Positions 21,683 to 34,433 of a stretch of DNA of 64,000 bases are shown here, piece by piece. The notes below the pieces were generated by a model that was given only the letters and a program-made list of their open reading frames with translations, made no database searches and was not told where the DNA came from. The stretch is taken from contig ML681995.1 in the NCBI GenBank assembly GCA_007922195.1, forward strand, positions 1,191,982-1,255,981, in the 5' to 3' direction. A program made the position numbers and the translations under genes. The stretch's first letter is position 1. Each line of letters opens with the position of its first letter. Source of the DNA: Podocnemis expansa. Its lineage: Eukaryota; Chordata; Testudines; Podocnemididae.

Positions 21683-22182
21683 TACCAAAGGAGTAGTTGT
21701 GTTACTCTAGGCCAGGAAAAAACAAAAAAACAACAAACCCCCCCCCAAAAAACCCAAACAGCGTCTGGTGGCATTTTTAAAGGCTACCATGAAAGCTCAT
21801 GCAATAAAATAAATAAATTTGGGAGGAAATCCCACTTCACCAGATACTTGATGATGGGAAACAAAGAATGTGAGTGAAATAAATGCAGGGAAGTGTAAGT
21901 CATAGGCTCTGGTCAGACTAAAAGCAAACCAAAGCAGCTGTTAGGATTCAGACAGTGGAGCACAGTGATTAGTAAAGACTGTTTGAATACTAACAACTGC
22001 TTTGATTTGCTCTTAGTCTGATCAGAGCCTATGACTTACACTTCCCTGCATTTATTTCACTCCCAGTCTGTAAATTCTCCCATCTTCAAGCCTCTGAAAA
22101 ATTGGGATTTTTCTCCCATGAAAGCTCATGCGATTAACAAAATTTGTCTTTAAAAGTGCCACCAGCCTCCTTGTTTGTAAAG
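21683..22182. repeat. Large foldback PLE element without coding sequence
   Basis: The left arm begins with a reverse tail end (CCAAAGGAGTAGTTGTGTTA at 21685). It continues through a poly-A/C stretch, then GTCTGGTGGCATTTTTAAAGG and GAGGAAATCCCACTTCACCAG. Bases 21872-21944 and 21990-22062 are inverted copies that match at 69 of 73 positions. The right arm continues with CTCCCATGAAAGCTCATGCG and AAAGTGCCACCAGCCTCC to about 22182. The spacer is 45 bases. The arms cover the PLE 3' untranslated region and tail only. Confidence 0.85.
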
Positions 22183-24679
22183 CTTGCTTACCTTGCAGAG
22201 ACAGGCTAGAAGTCCATTCCTCTTGACATTTCAATGGACCCTGTGACCCACCCTTCTCTGTATGTATATATTTGAAGCTAACATGCCACATTTTCCATTT
22301 CATACATCTCAAAGTGGAATGAGACATGAAAATATGAGAAATTCATTAGTCTAAGTGTCAGACTCATCCTTTGTTTTAATCATTCAGTAAGTTTCAATAT
22401 CCTTGAGAAGCAAGAGAAGTAAATAGCATTCCATTTTACAAACGGGGTTAACTAGAGCAGAAGTAGAAGTGACTTGTCCAGACAGAAGGGAGAATCATAT
22501 CCAGTCACAAGAACCTCTTTCCATCACCCTGAAGTGTGTCATCACAAGGCTCCTGGTCTTGAAGAGTTACTTTGAACCTTAGGTTCTCCCAAGGATTGAG
22601 GTGTCAGTCCTCTTCACCTTCCCAGTCCCTTTGGGGCCATGATCCTAGCCATGAAATCTGGTTCAGGAAACTTCAGGAATACAAATGACCCTCCTGACCC
22701 TTAGAAATACCAATCACTCAAGGAATAACTACCTTGAGACTGGAAGCACCACACCAGAGGCCTCCATGGTTTCTTCTGATTTTCCTCCAGAGCAAGTTAT
22801 TTGTGGAGCCTGACAGGAACTTTTACAACTGTGCAATTATATTCCATAGAGCAGCTTATCTACACAAGATCAGGCTTCTTTATCAGTTTAACTAGATGGA
22901 CCCCCAAAAGGTGTGTAAGTGATCATTTCAAGGCAAAAATTTCACCACCAAAGATGCAGGCTGAGTACTTGGACAGGGATTCTGTTTACTCTCTTAACTT
23001 CTGGGAAGAGCAACCTGTAATTATTTCCCCTTTCCAGACTGCTCCCCCAATTCACTCCACTTTCTTATTCTAACTGAAACTTAACATTTTATTTTTTTTT
23101 TTTTTAAATAAAAACTTGCTACAAGTATGGTGAACAAAATTAAGCAACCTGTTTAAGGGAGCCTGCATCCCAACTCACATACCTAGCATGCAGTTATGCT
23201 TCACAAATAATCTTATCTACTATCTGCTTTATGAGTGCAAAATTGGAACACCACTCTACCTACAATGAAATTAAAAAGACAAATTTTTCCCTCAATATTG
23301 CAATCACAAAAATCAGTTGACCATAATGAGTTATTAGCCCTTTTGAAATGGAACAATCTAAATCTGACTGCTAAAATAAGAAATCTTACTGTTGATGCAA
23401 GAAAAAACATGGAAGTAAAATTATTTAACCTACTTCCAGGGATGAGGATATTGACAAGCAAGTGTGATCAAGCCTTTCCATTGTTTGCTTTATTTCCATC
23501 ACATTTGTCCTCAAAAGTGCTGATCAGAAACATTTAAACTAAAAAGTGGGAAAAATTGTCTATGCGATTTCAGTTGTAAGCTACAAATTGTACTCTGTTT
23601 TACCACAAGCAGCAGCATGAAAAAAGCAAGTCACTTACAAGGTTCATACTTCCATCCACCTGAAAGGCAAACTTCTACCTGTAAATGTATTCTGTGCAGA
23701 TGCCCACTCATCAGTTTAATCACTTGGCTTTCTTCTGAGGTCTTTCCCCATACATTGTTTCCTACCAAGTGCTCCCCCTTGATGCTAGCTCATAATCCCA
23801 AATCAAGGTCTCAAATCTTGAAGAGGACTCCTTGCTCATTTTATTCAAACAATTTTATATAAAATTTACATATTAGAACTTGGCCTGAAGTGTCTCTCAA
23901 ATTAGATAGAAAGTTTGTAGAAAAGGGAAATTTAGTTGAGGGGGAAAATGTCCTTTCTGGTCTGTTCCATTCAGTGCTCTAGTCAGGGAGCCAGCAGTAC
24001 CAATGCTCTCTGGCCTATGTTATTGAGGCAGAACATGGTAGCACTTAGCCCAGGCCTGCCAAAGCCAATGTTTGGTGATTCAGTGGAAAAGCATATAGAA
24101 CTTCAAGTGACATGTTGACCCTTATGAAGCAGCAGCTCTTCTCTCAGCCCAGGAGATAGCCATGAACATTATAGAGTGCACTACAGCAGAAGCAGGAGCA
24201 CAGAGAACAGCTTTGAAGATCCGCAGAGGCTGTCACTAACAGATAATCTTCCAAGTAGGAAAGAACCAAACAAACAAACCTTGGAGCCAAAATACAGAGT
24301 CAAAAGTTATGCCCAGAAAACTAACAAGTTTAATACTGCTTGCCATTACCCTAGCTCTAAGCTTGAGGGTCACCCCAGAGGCAGGTCTATGAGAAATTTT
24401 AAAACAATTTCTTCAGGCTATGAGAAAATTAAATCCTCAGTATAATTTTGGAACTAGATTAGGAAACAGAGGCACAAGATCAGACTTCAATGCTAAAAGC
24501 ATTGACAGTGACCTTGTACTATGTATTTTCATACCGCTACAGACAAGAATCACATTAGTCCAGAATCCTGCCTCTGAAAGCAGCCAGTTCTTGATTCGTC
24601 AGTGGAGGCAGTTATTCAGAAACCTTTCCATAGATAAACCTGCCTCCTAAATTCAATAATTGTCTTGTATGACATCAGT
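22183..24679. other. Intergenic, nothing recognised
   Basis: No named repeat or gene. Open frames up to 100 codons on both strands (for example 23235-23537 plus and 23213-23461 minus) overlap one another and look like chance. Confidence 0.4.
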
Positions 24680-25033
24680 ATTTAGATCAGGAGTGTTCAA
24701 CATTTTTGGGTGAGGGGCCACATTGCAATTCTTTTCTCAGGTGGGGGCCAGTGAGAAAATTTGATAGATAAGATATACAAATCCATCTTCTTAATAAACT
24801 TGAATAACTAACTAGTGTGATATTTGGCATTGCTTTTGCTTGCCCTGTGTCTGTGTGGGGGGCAAAGATGCCTGTGTGATGGGGCAAGGCAGAGCGTGGG
24901 GAGAAACTGACAAGGGCCCTGGCCAGCTCCAGCTCCCAGGCTCTTGCAGCAGTACTCCGTGGGCTGAATGAAAGCCCTTGGCAGGCTGGAGTCTGGCCCC
25001 CCACGCTGCAGGTTGGGCGAGCCTGATTTAGAT
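24680..25033. mobile_element. hAT MITE with perfect 8-bp TSD
   Basis: The element is 24688-25025. Its ends CAGGAGTGTTCAAC and GTTGGGCGAGCCTG are imperfect inverted repeats. Flanks are ATTTAGAT at 24680-24687 and 25026-25033. Internal GGGGCCACATTG and TCTGGCCCCCCAC match the pattern of reptile hAT non-autonomous elements. No transposase frame. Confidence 0.9.
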
Positions 25034-25599
25034 CACTTATTGTTGTCAAGAATTTTAAAAAGTTTGTCATTTGAAAACAAACCAGTTAAGCCTGCTAATA
25101 TCTTTGCCTGGAGGTGTCTTGTGTAGAAGTGTTCCACAGGCCTACCAGGCATTACAGAAAGGATTTTTCATTCTGGTTTTAAGTGGGTTCCTTTCAATTG
25201 TATTGAATGCCCCCTTAATCATGCATTGTACCTTTTCCTGTTTTCTGAGTCAGATATATTGATATTTGGTGCATGGCAAACTAAAAAGGATAGTCAGTTC
25301 TAGGATATGCTCCTTGCTAGCTTTATCCAAATGAAGATTTGTACAGATTTATGGCTCTACACAAGGATAAGTTTTGCCTAGTGGTTTTCAAGTCCGAGAT
25401 TGTCATCTACTTTTTTGGCAGCAGGGGAAAAACAAAACCCTTATTGCTCTAAACCTGCTGTGGGCATTATTCACTGGATGCCTTATTCTTGTCAAGGTTT
25501 ACTTTTTTTAGTTTCTTCTTATGGCACCTCAGTTCTGGAAAGGTTTTATTAAGGCCTAGTCACTTGTTTAATAAGGGTGCCAACTGAAATGTTCTTCTC
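25034..25599. other. Intergenic, nothing recognised
   Basis: AT-rich with no feature I can name. Confidence 0.35.
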
Positions 25600-26250
25600 A
25601 CATGACAACTTTTTTTGAGGAGACTACTCTTGCCTCTTTGTACAGACTTGTTTGAGCTTATGGAGGGAAGCGCAGATCCTGGATAAGTTGTAGGCATCTG
25701 GCAGGGGCGGAGTTGCTTGAGAAAGGGAAGTTCTGGATTCAGTGTCTTTTGCTGCCTGTTGGGAACTTAATGGGTTACCACCTTCTGAACCAACCAGTCT
25801 GTCTCCTAATGAAGCCATAAGCCACTCCTGATCTACCTGACAGATCTATGGGGCTTAGAAAGAAGAGGAAGAGTTAGTAGGTTTAAAGAAGCTGAGTCAC
25901 TGAGTTCAGAAATGGTGTAAACTGCAGGAACAGCTGCCGTTCCTGAGTAAAGGTAGGGTGGAACCCCATGCCTACAAAAATAGAGGGTATAAATTTGTAC
26001 TCTTCGAAGTCTACAGCCTAGACAGCCGGAGCTGCTGTACACTCTGCCTGCTTAAACGGGCAGCCTGTGGTAAGTGCAAAGCCACCCATACTGCAGAGAT
26101 GAGAAGATGGTCTCAGTGGCAACAGAATTTACTATAGAAGGCAACCTTAGTTGGAAAGTAGAAGGAAGATGGGAAATCTCCATTCACGAAGGAAAGGCAA
26201 CAGAATGGACACGGGGGAGTTAAAGCCAGCTACCAAAAGGGAGCTCTCCT
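25600..26250 (-). repeat. Possible gag-region remnant of a DIRS element
   Basis: Minus-strand frames at 26042-25833 and 25818-25624 are rich in Ser, Leu and Pro, with a PPLPDAYNLSRICASLHKLK phrase that loosely resembles the gag-region PPPDDL..YQELLRKVA of DIRS elements. No diagnostic motif is present, so this is a weak call. It could be any decayed sequence. Confidence 0.2.
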
Positions 26251-29200
26251 TTACTGGCACATGCTCTCTTGGTCTCTGGATAAGGCATCAGAAGGAAGCC
26301 CGTTTGTCAGATCAGTGAAACCAAAAAGGTCCACAAACACCCTAAGAACTAGATCAATGATCTGTTTCTGCATAGATCAATATTACCAGGGAGATTGTTC
26401 AACACAACTCCCAGCTGTTCAGAGAATTAACATGCATAGTGATAAATTAAAGAAACATACAGGAGACATATTAAGCAAACAGCATAGTTTCTTGCAATGA
26501 TTCATCCGGGGCAGAGGGAGGGGAGGTTATTCTCCCAATAAAGCCGCAAAGAAGCTGCTTCGGCACCTTATGTGACACGAATTCTGCTTCAATGCATATA
26601 AACATGGTATTCAAATAACTGAGGATACTGAGCTGATGACCAGACTAAGCATTTCATTTCAAGTGCACCCTCTGATTGCCAAGAGCTTCCCTAAGGTAGA
26701 ATATGCCAAAAATCACCCATTTGAACAATTCAGATAGTATCTAAATGCACACAAGGCTTTTTTTCTGATCTCTGCTGGAGCTTATAGTATCTAACAGCTG
26801 CGACTATGACTGTTCAAGCTAACTGCTCCCAGCAACAGAAAGAATAAACAATCACTACAGGAAGGAGACTCTGCCAGTGAAATATTAATATTTTTTTGAG
26901 CTGCCACAATTTGTCTCAAATCTTGGTATAAATTATCCTAATGGTAAAAAGGTTGCAAGTGAAGAAACATTCCATCTGAATGGCAAAGATTTCCTTAGTT
27001 TAGGCTTTAATATTGTTTCACTTCACAAACAGCTCTGTGCCTTCACCATAAAACTGGTAAGTCTCCAGTAAATTTATGGACTCTTTGGCACACATCTTTT
27101 TGTAGTAAAAATTCTGCTTTGCATAGTAGCCTTTAAGAAAAGATACAAGTTCCTCTTAATTTTTTGTTAGAATGGGTGTGTTAGGCAGAACTGGATATAG
27201 TACTGGGGCCTGAAACAGTCATTGGAAGTTGACAGAACTCTAATGAAGGATCTTCAACACAAATTTGATGTACTTATGGTGGGTGACCTATAGAGAGGGT
27301 GGCAACCACATTCTGTACAACCCAAAATCTATGCATTCAGATCCTATTCAGCTTCAGAGCCATGAATCACTAAATAAAAAGCTAGTAGTAACAAACACAC
27401 TGAAGCAGGAGACAGCAAGATCACAAACCCAGAAGTGGGTCTGTGGGGGAGAGAATGTACAATGGTCTGTACAAAGAAGAGATGCCTTGCCTGCCTTCTG
27501 GCTTCCTGACTCATGATTCTGCAAAGGCTCATGGAGGAGAGTGAAATAAAAGATGAGGAACATTGTGGTTTCAGATGTTTATTGTTTTGTCATGTGCATG
27601 ATTAAGACTATAAAGGTGTTGGACTGTGCAAAGGTGTATGTTCTTGTCAACTTCTTCATAAGAGCCACATACCCCAGTTACTTAAACACATCCATCTCCC
27701 AGAACTCTATCCCAAAAGGTGTGACGCTTCTGTTTACGGTTTAATTTTCCCAGGGTAAGCAAAAGCACCAAAGCCTTAAGGCAGGTGGACTGAAGCTCCA
27801 TTTCCAAATGGGGATTTGTGAATGGAGGACAAAGCTAAGGAAATGTGCCAGAAAAAGGCCAGGGAGAGGAACCCAGTGCTATAGCTTGGGGAGCATTTAC
27901 AAGCTTAACGTATTCCTGGGGTCCAAAGCCAGAAACTTGGAGTCTTTCAAAGCAGCCTAAGTGAGTAAACAGGAAGGACAGCTCATCCATACTTGAATAC
28001 AATACGACCCCACTTTCAGGAAATAGCCATATGCCTTCATTGGAAGGTGGAGACGTCTTGACTAGTTCTTTAAAAGGTTCTCTCCTCCACATCCAGCAAC
28101 ACTGCAGTCTTGTTTCGATTCAGGTTGAGCCAGCAGCTCTTCAGCCAAGCTCTAGGAGGCAATCTGACACTTTGGTAGTGGCAGTGGTTGCCTCATTTGA
28201 GAATGAGCTAGTGTCATCAGCTGCTAAACCCATGGGTGAGTGAGCTCATGTAAACACTGAGGAGAAGTCAGCAGAACATGGATCCCAGGTGGGCCCTATG
28301 GATCAGAGTGCTCAGAAAAGAGAAGCAGTTACCCATCACAACTAAGCTGATCAATAGTGATTATAGGGTTATACTTACCTATTGCTGTCGATCTTGTATT
28401 TTTGCAGTGTCCCCTAGAAGTGGAAAACTTAGTGAATGTGGACCAGTGGACCATTCTGATTGTTCATTACCTTGGCGGAACGGCTGTAATCTGTGCCCAC
28501 AGGAGTTCATAAACTCATCAAGTCATCTTTCTTTCAGAAGTATACCGATTACTTCATATGCCCATATATTAAATAGCATATATTAAATGCATTTTCCTGG
28601 TCCCTGATATTAAAGGCCTTTGGGGGAGAATTTGCTATGTGCATTTAATTAAAAAACACTTATTCCAACTGCCTGAAAGGTGTAACAGGCCGTGTACCAG
28701 AAACAGACACTGATTTCAGAGTGCAGGTAGAGTTTCATTAGAGACTCTTAAAAATATTAGCAGATGCCCAGTGACAATACTTAAATGTTATTTCACTGCA
28801 CTCTAAGCCTGCTTTGTGCCTTACAGAACATACAAAAAGACAAGAGCCATGATTTTTTTTAAAGTAGTGTATCTCCTTAATCCTCAGAAGATCCAAAAAA
28901 AGTGACCTACTTCCAAAGGAGCAGAGAGTGCTCCGCAGCTCCCATGGACTCCAGTAAGCATCAGACATAGCAAAACACGTGGAAGCCAACAAAAAATGGG
29001 GATGCATGCAATCACACGATCCCAAAACTTCCATCACATAAAACTAATACAGCTATCATATCAAGAGCTAGCAATATTTATATTGAGGTTGTCTAACACT
29101 TTCCTTTATAGAAGCTTATTTTGAGCAGCTGATGCCACAATTGTTTGCATCAGGTCTTCAAAATCTCTTAGAAACCTGTGTACTTGAAAATGAAGAAAAC

Positions 29201-30899
29201 GTGAGAGCTGGGTCAGGCTTAGATCCCTTTTAATCCCTTGGACCCAGGGTGTGGACACTGGTAGCTCCACATTCTGGGATAACAGTAGAGATAGGAACCT
29301 GGCAACTGTTCCATCCTGCTAAAATTTTGAAGTTGGGTTTCTTTCACTACAGAACAATACCAGTCAGGGCACTGGCCAGGGATAAGGAAAACCCAGTTTC
29401 ACATGCCTCCTCTGCCTGATTCAGAGTGGAGCTCTTCACAGATCACTCAGAATGAGGCCAAGCAGAGACCTGCAATCTCAGTAACTTTCACGCTTTTTTT
29501 TGCATTATAGAGACATAGCATATGCTTTACAACAGCTAGAAACAAACATCTCAGTGTCCCCACCTTTAAAACTCAAAAAGGACTTGGAACAGTTCAGTCA
29601 CATTTTTGATATCAACTACTTTTGCTGCCATCTTGTCTCATTCTAACTCGATTTTTCCCACCAATAGGAAAAGAACCACACCCTCCACCCAATCTGTCAT
29701 AACAACTAAAGGTGTTTGCTCAAATTTTCCTAGCATGTCAAAGAAAGGTTACACTGAAATCATGAAGTGATAAAATTAGTTCTTACCTATTTGATCACAC
29801 CATCCCAAAAATTCGCTGAGCAGTCTGTATACTGACAATATTTTCCATCTTCAACACATCAGCAGATCCTTTTTTCATTTGGTAAATAGCACCTGTTTCT
29901 CTATTGCTAAAGAGAAGAATGAGAGGTCTAGATGAACGAAAAACCAAGTTAGAGCTTGAAACTTCAGCTGAACATACTTCCCCACCCTGCCCCCACAAAA
30001 ATGAGGCTGAAATAAAAAGATTCACAATTTCTCTCTAACAATGAAAAAGTACTGACATTTTGGAAAGAATGTAAAATCTTAAAAACATCCAGAGAGCATC
30101 AGATTCCTTCCACAATTGAGCTCTATGCAAGTGGTATTTTACTATGTGATGCATATATTTTTTTCCAGCCTGAGAGTTTATGATAAAAGAGCCAAAGCAA
30201 AAGGACCGGCTTGAGTGGAAGGTTGTACATCTCTTTGGAAACGAAGCTGGGAGTTATCTTAAATCACCGATTCAGGGGGGAAAAGTGTAAGGTATGACTG
30301 GCTGAATGAAAAAATTGCTGACAAGCATGAAAGTAATGTCTAAAAGAAAGGCAAAATGATAGAATATGCAAGTAAACTTCTCCCCTACTCAGAATGGTCA
30401 GAAAATTGATTTAAATGCATACTGGTAGTACTAGCCTGATGGCCAGTGCAACAATGGAGCTTGAGACCAGGAGTGTTTGAAATGATAGTACTTTCAAAAA
30501 ATTATACATGCATGAATGCAGACTAGAACTGGAAATGAAGTGACACATTGCACCTAGTAATGAGAAACACTTTCATGAACACAGTAACTCAGACCACCAA
30601 AAACAGTCTGGTAAGAAGTCAAATTTTTTTGCAGGATCACCATCATTCATACAGCAAAAATACCAGGCTCTTAAACATGGCTGTCAATCTCAACTGGTGG
30701 AAGTTTTCTGAAATTGAGAACAAAAAAAATGCAGAGAGTAACTACATCCCAGGAGTTGATTATTTAGATTTGATGCTGCAGGTGTCCAAGTCTCCAGTTT
30801 GGGCTAATCAAGGGGTCCTAATGAATGAGATCCTAACAGACTAGCAATATCATGATGAGCACATGGTATGGGCATCTATCTAGAAAAACACCAGTAGTC
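26251..30899. other. Intergenic, nothing recognised
   Basis: Open frames reach only about 100 codons and show no motifs. A few GC-richer patches (27830-28240, 29160-29470) could be old repeats I cannot place. Confidence 0.35.
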
Positions 30900-33400
30900 A
30901 AGCCAGTCAGAGATGAGTATTAATGACCTTTGATACTGGCTGATCTTTTCTGAGGACCCTGGACATGAAGACCTGACTGGCAAAATGGCAACCTACACTT
31001 CTAAATGTCTGTGGCTATCAATTCTAGGAGCAGAATTTGGTTCTCCCTTAGGCTGCATTACGATAAAGGTCCATTTGTAAAGGAATTGTACCTCAGTGTG
31101 ATCTATCTGAAGGCTTGCTAAAAGATGTGAAGAATTATACTGTTTTGCAAGCGTAAGTTTCATCCCCTTTCCTCCCCACTCCAAAAATCGAAGTTCAGAA
31201 AACACCTTCCAGATCTATTTCTGAAAGAAATGCTCCACCTATTTAGACAAGCTGACCAGATCCGTGCAGGTACTGGTTTGGATGGAAATACACATACCTT
31301 TGAAAGAGGAGTACAGATGGTTCCAGGTGCTGAAAAAAAATCAATATGACTGACGAAAGTTCAGGCTTTTGCGTTTTTGTCCCAAATTGGTGACTGAGCT
31401 AGGTCATGCTATTCCCATTTTGATTCTCAGAAGGACCACCGGGAATGGGTTCATGTATTCTCTGCTCCCTGTAACTCTACAAAGTTGATGTGATGGTCAG
31501 TTAAGATTCCCTGGGAGACCATTTCTTCTACACCATGTCAAGTGCCATCTGAACTCTGCTGAACAGACTGGCACTTTCATGGAAGTTGCTGGTAGCTCTG
31601 TCAAAAGTTAGTCTTTGAAACAACACTAGAGCAACCACCTTCACCGAAAGTCCCTCCAATATTAGATGGTCATATCTATAAGTAAGAACTCCATTCTCTG
31701 ATCAGGAAGTTTGGAAAAAGGTAGTCCACCATTGATTTAAAGACTGTCTACATCAACATCAGCTAATAGCAGTTGTGTGCTGACACCTGGGGGTACCTGA
31801 AGAAAACAAATACTACCAAATAGCTCCAGGCAATACCATGAAGCCAGATGCAAGATTCCCCAAGATGGGAAAAAGCTTTTGGTGGGGACTATGACGACCT
31901 GAATTCTCCATCTTAAAGAAAAATTTAGTACACAGCAGTAGAGAAAATATGCAGGTCCAGAACAGAACACAGATCTGTAGATCTTATTTGGTGAACATCA
32001 AAATAAAGTTCTCTTTAGATGGAATCACATTTATTTATTTAATGGAAAGGGTACTTGGGAATCATCCATAAACTGATTTTTTCCACACAGTTCTGAAGGA
32101 CAGGAGATGAAGGAAACACATTTAGGGGTCGGCTCTTGAAAAAATCTTTGAGACAGCCTTGTACTAGAATCCAAAAGAATTCACATGTCTTAATGTGATA
32201 AGTCAAGTTTAAGAAATTCTTGAGCTTTTCTCCCTATGGTGGACATCTACTGGCTGATTGTCTTACAGAAAACCCTCAACAGCTGGTGCTAGCAAAGGCT
32301 GTTCTGGTCGATGAGGATGAAAGAGTAACATAGGTGGATTTTGTAGCAGGGGTGGAGTTATGCCAAATTGACTGAAAACTTTTGAGTATCCTGACAAAGG
32401 ACAATTGGACAAGACATTATCAATGTCTGGAACAAATTGTCTTATTTATTCTGGATTCAGATAGATACCATTCCCAGACATTTCTTTGAGCTAGAAGCTT
32501 GAGAGAATCTAGTTGACACCATCCCAAGAGGCAAAGTGGAAAGCCAGTGTCACTGAAAAATCAATTGCACCCCCCCATTTCCTTACTTTTGATCCCTATG
32601 GAATTTCCTGAAGTAAAAAGGATAATGTAAATGTTATTGTTGACATCATCCAGGCCATCATGAAGACCCAACTGATCAATGTGTCATGGCTGGATCATTT
32701 AAAGTGAGTGGTTTTTCCAACTATACCAGGAAAAATGTGTGCACATTTCCCCTATGCCTCAACTTGAGGGTGTCCTGGGCAGGGAAACATTGGGTTGTTG
32801 GTTTGGTTATCCTGAGCATGGAATGGAACAATTCCTCCTTAGGGAAGAAGTAACCTAAACAATTTAATTCAGAGTGCTTCTCACTGCAGGGAAGTTCCTC
32901 TTCACAAATTAAGGATGCTGGTGAATACTTCAAGTCCAGGAGAATTCTCTGAAGAGGTCATGTTTTCTTGGGGTGCAGAAGATATGTGGCCCTTCAGCCA
33001 AGAAGCTTAGAAGGGCAGAAGAGGTAAGTGCTTGGCAGCAGGGTGGGGTGGTGAGGGAGGAAGAGCTGTCAGAATACATGTAGACTCCCCTTCCCACAAT
33101 TAGGCAAGCCTGCATGTTTTGGATTTTCAGTGAGCTTGCCAAAAACAGTGACCAGTGGAGCTGAAGGTGCATGGCTGGTGCCCATGGTGAAGATCAGGCA
33201 AATTGTTAGAGTTGCATGAACTTCTGAAATAACTGAGCACTTGTAACTTGCGCAGAAATGTTACTGAGCATGAAAATCCTGGAGGAAAATTTTCAGCAAT
33301 GTCGGTGGAGGAGACAATGTGGTTCTAATGTGAATGCACCCACTGTAGTTCTGTGGAAGCAGGAGCCAGCTCTTGAGACAGATTGGCCTTGACCAGCTTA
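30900..33400 (-). pseudogene. Probable second DIRS-like remnant, heavily decayed
   Basis: Minus-strand conceptual fragments fall in DIRS order. A frame at 33172-32930 reads MHLQLHW after an SSPWA phrase, similar to the RNase H-region ..PWARLHMRPLQ phrase. Near 32300-32240 LFHPHRPEQP resembles the linker IAPHWPRQPWFP. Near 31010-30900 a short run (SSEKISQYQR, then SDWLDYW) resembles the segment before the recombinase (LS..V...LL.SR...TR..Y...W). Each match is weak and all frames are broken; the order and common strand are what support the call. Confidence 0.4.
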
Positions 33401-34117
33401 CCAAGCTGGTGGACATCTGCACAATGGACAGTTGCTTGGGTATCAGAACTTTTTAGTTGCTAATATAACCCCATAACCTACTTGATACGAAACATATTGT
33501 GGCAGGGTATTGCTTTTACTGAAGAGCAATGGTGAGAGGAATTAAGGGGCTAAGATAGGGGAAATGGATTGGGCAGGAGAGAAATTTTGAAGGAAAACAA
33601 GAGATGGAATACCACATAGTTCAAGGAAAAGAAAAGAGGAAACAATAGTGAGAGGTGTAGTAGGAATGATCGTGATAACACAAGGTAGATCCACCATGAT
33701 CTGTGATTGGAAGAAAAGAGTGAAGAGCAAGACAAAAACAGGAAGTGCAAGTTACATTATTCAGAAACACATGAAATTCCTCCCAATGATACATGCATCT
33801 ACTGTTTAAATCAACCACTGATGACAGGTGGTCAGAATGCATCAGACCACACCAAATGGCATGCATTTTCGAGACCTTTGCCTTGACATGAACCCCCAGA
33901 ATCCACATACAAGATGTTTAGCCCCTCTGAGCCTCAAAAATTAACATTTTACACCCTGCTCAGAGCAGTTTTTTTTTTTTTTTTTTTTAAACCAAACCAC
34001 CTTGACAGGTGCAAACAACAACTGTCCACATCACAGTGAACATCCTTGCTGTCTCAGCAGACAGATTTTTACAGCTCTGGGCTGAACCACATGTTCTCAC
34101 CCTAAAGGATGTTGGAA
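33401..34117. other. Intergenic, with poly-T tract
   Basis: No gene recognised. A run of about 19 T lies at 33970-33988. Confidence 0.4.
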
Positions 34118-34327
34118 AGGCAGCACAGTAGAGTTGATAGAGCAGTCAGGGGGAGACGGGCTCTATTTCCAGCTCAGCAACTAACAGTATGACACTTGCA
34201 AGTCACTTCCATCCTCTGGACCCTCTGCACTCTCCACCCCCTCCCCACAACCCCAATGACTTCCTCCATCTGCTTAGTTTGCAAGCTCTTTGGGTCAGCA
34301 TGTGTCTTTCACTGCATGTTCACATAG
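34118..34327 (+). repeat. MIR-like SINE
   Basis: Plus strand shows the MIR order: CAGCACAGTAGAGTTGATAGAGCAGTC, then TCTATTTCCAGCTCAGCAACT, CTTGCAAGTCACTTCCATCCTCTG, and a 3' end with TTTGCAAGCTCTTTGGGTCAG. It is diverged and old. (Each phrase is quoted from a longer run; the 5' phrase starts at 34121.). Confidence 0.65.
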
Positions 34328-34329
34328 CA

Positions 34330-34433
34330 CACTGGGCCTTTGTGGATTTTCTCCCACGAAAGCTCATGTGAAAAATAGATCTGTTAATCTTTAAGTACCA
34401 CACAACCTTTTTTTTTTTGGGGGGGGGGGGGGG
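34330..34433 (+). repeat. PLE 3' tail ending in T11G15 homopolymer
   Basis: TTCTCCCACGAAAGCTCATG, then ATCTGTTAATCTTTAAGTAC, lacking the usual final GACTCC block. It runs directly into 11 T (34408-34418) and 15 G (34419-34433). It abuts the MIR-like SINE on its left. Confidence 0.7.
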
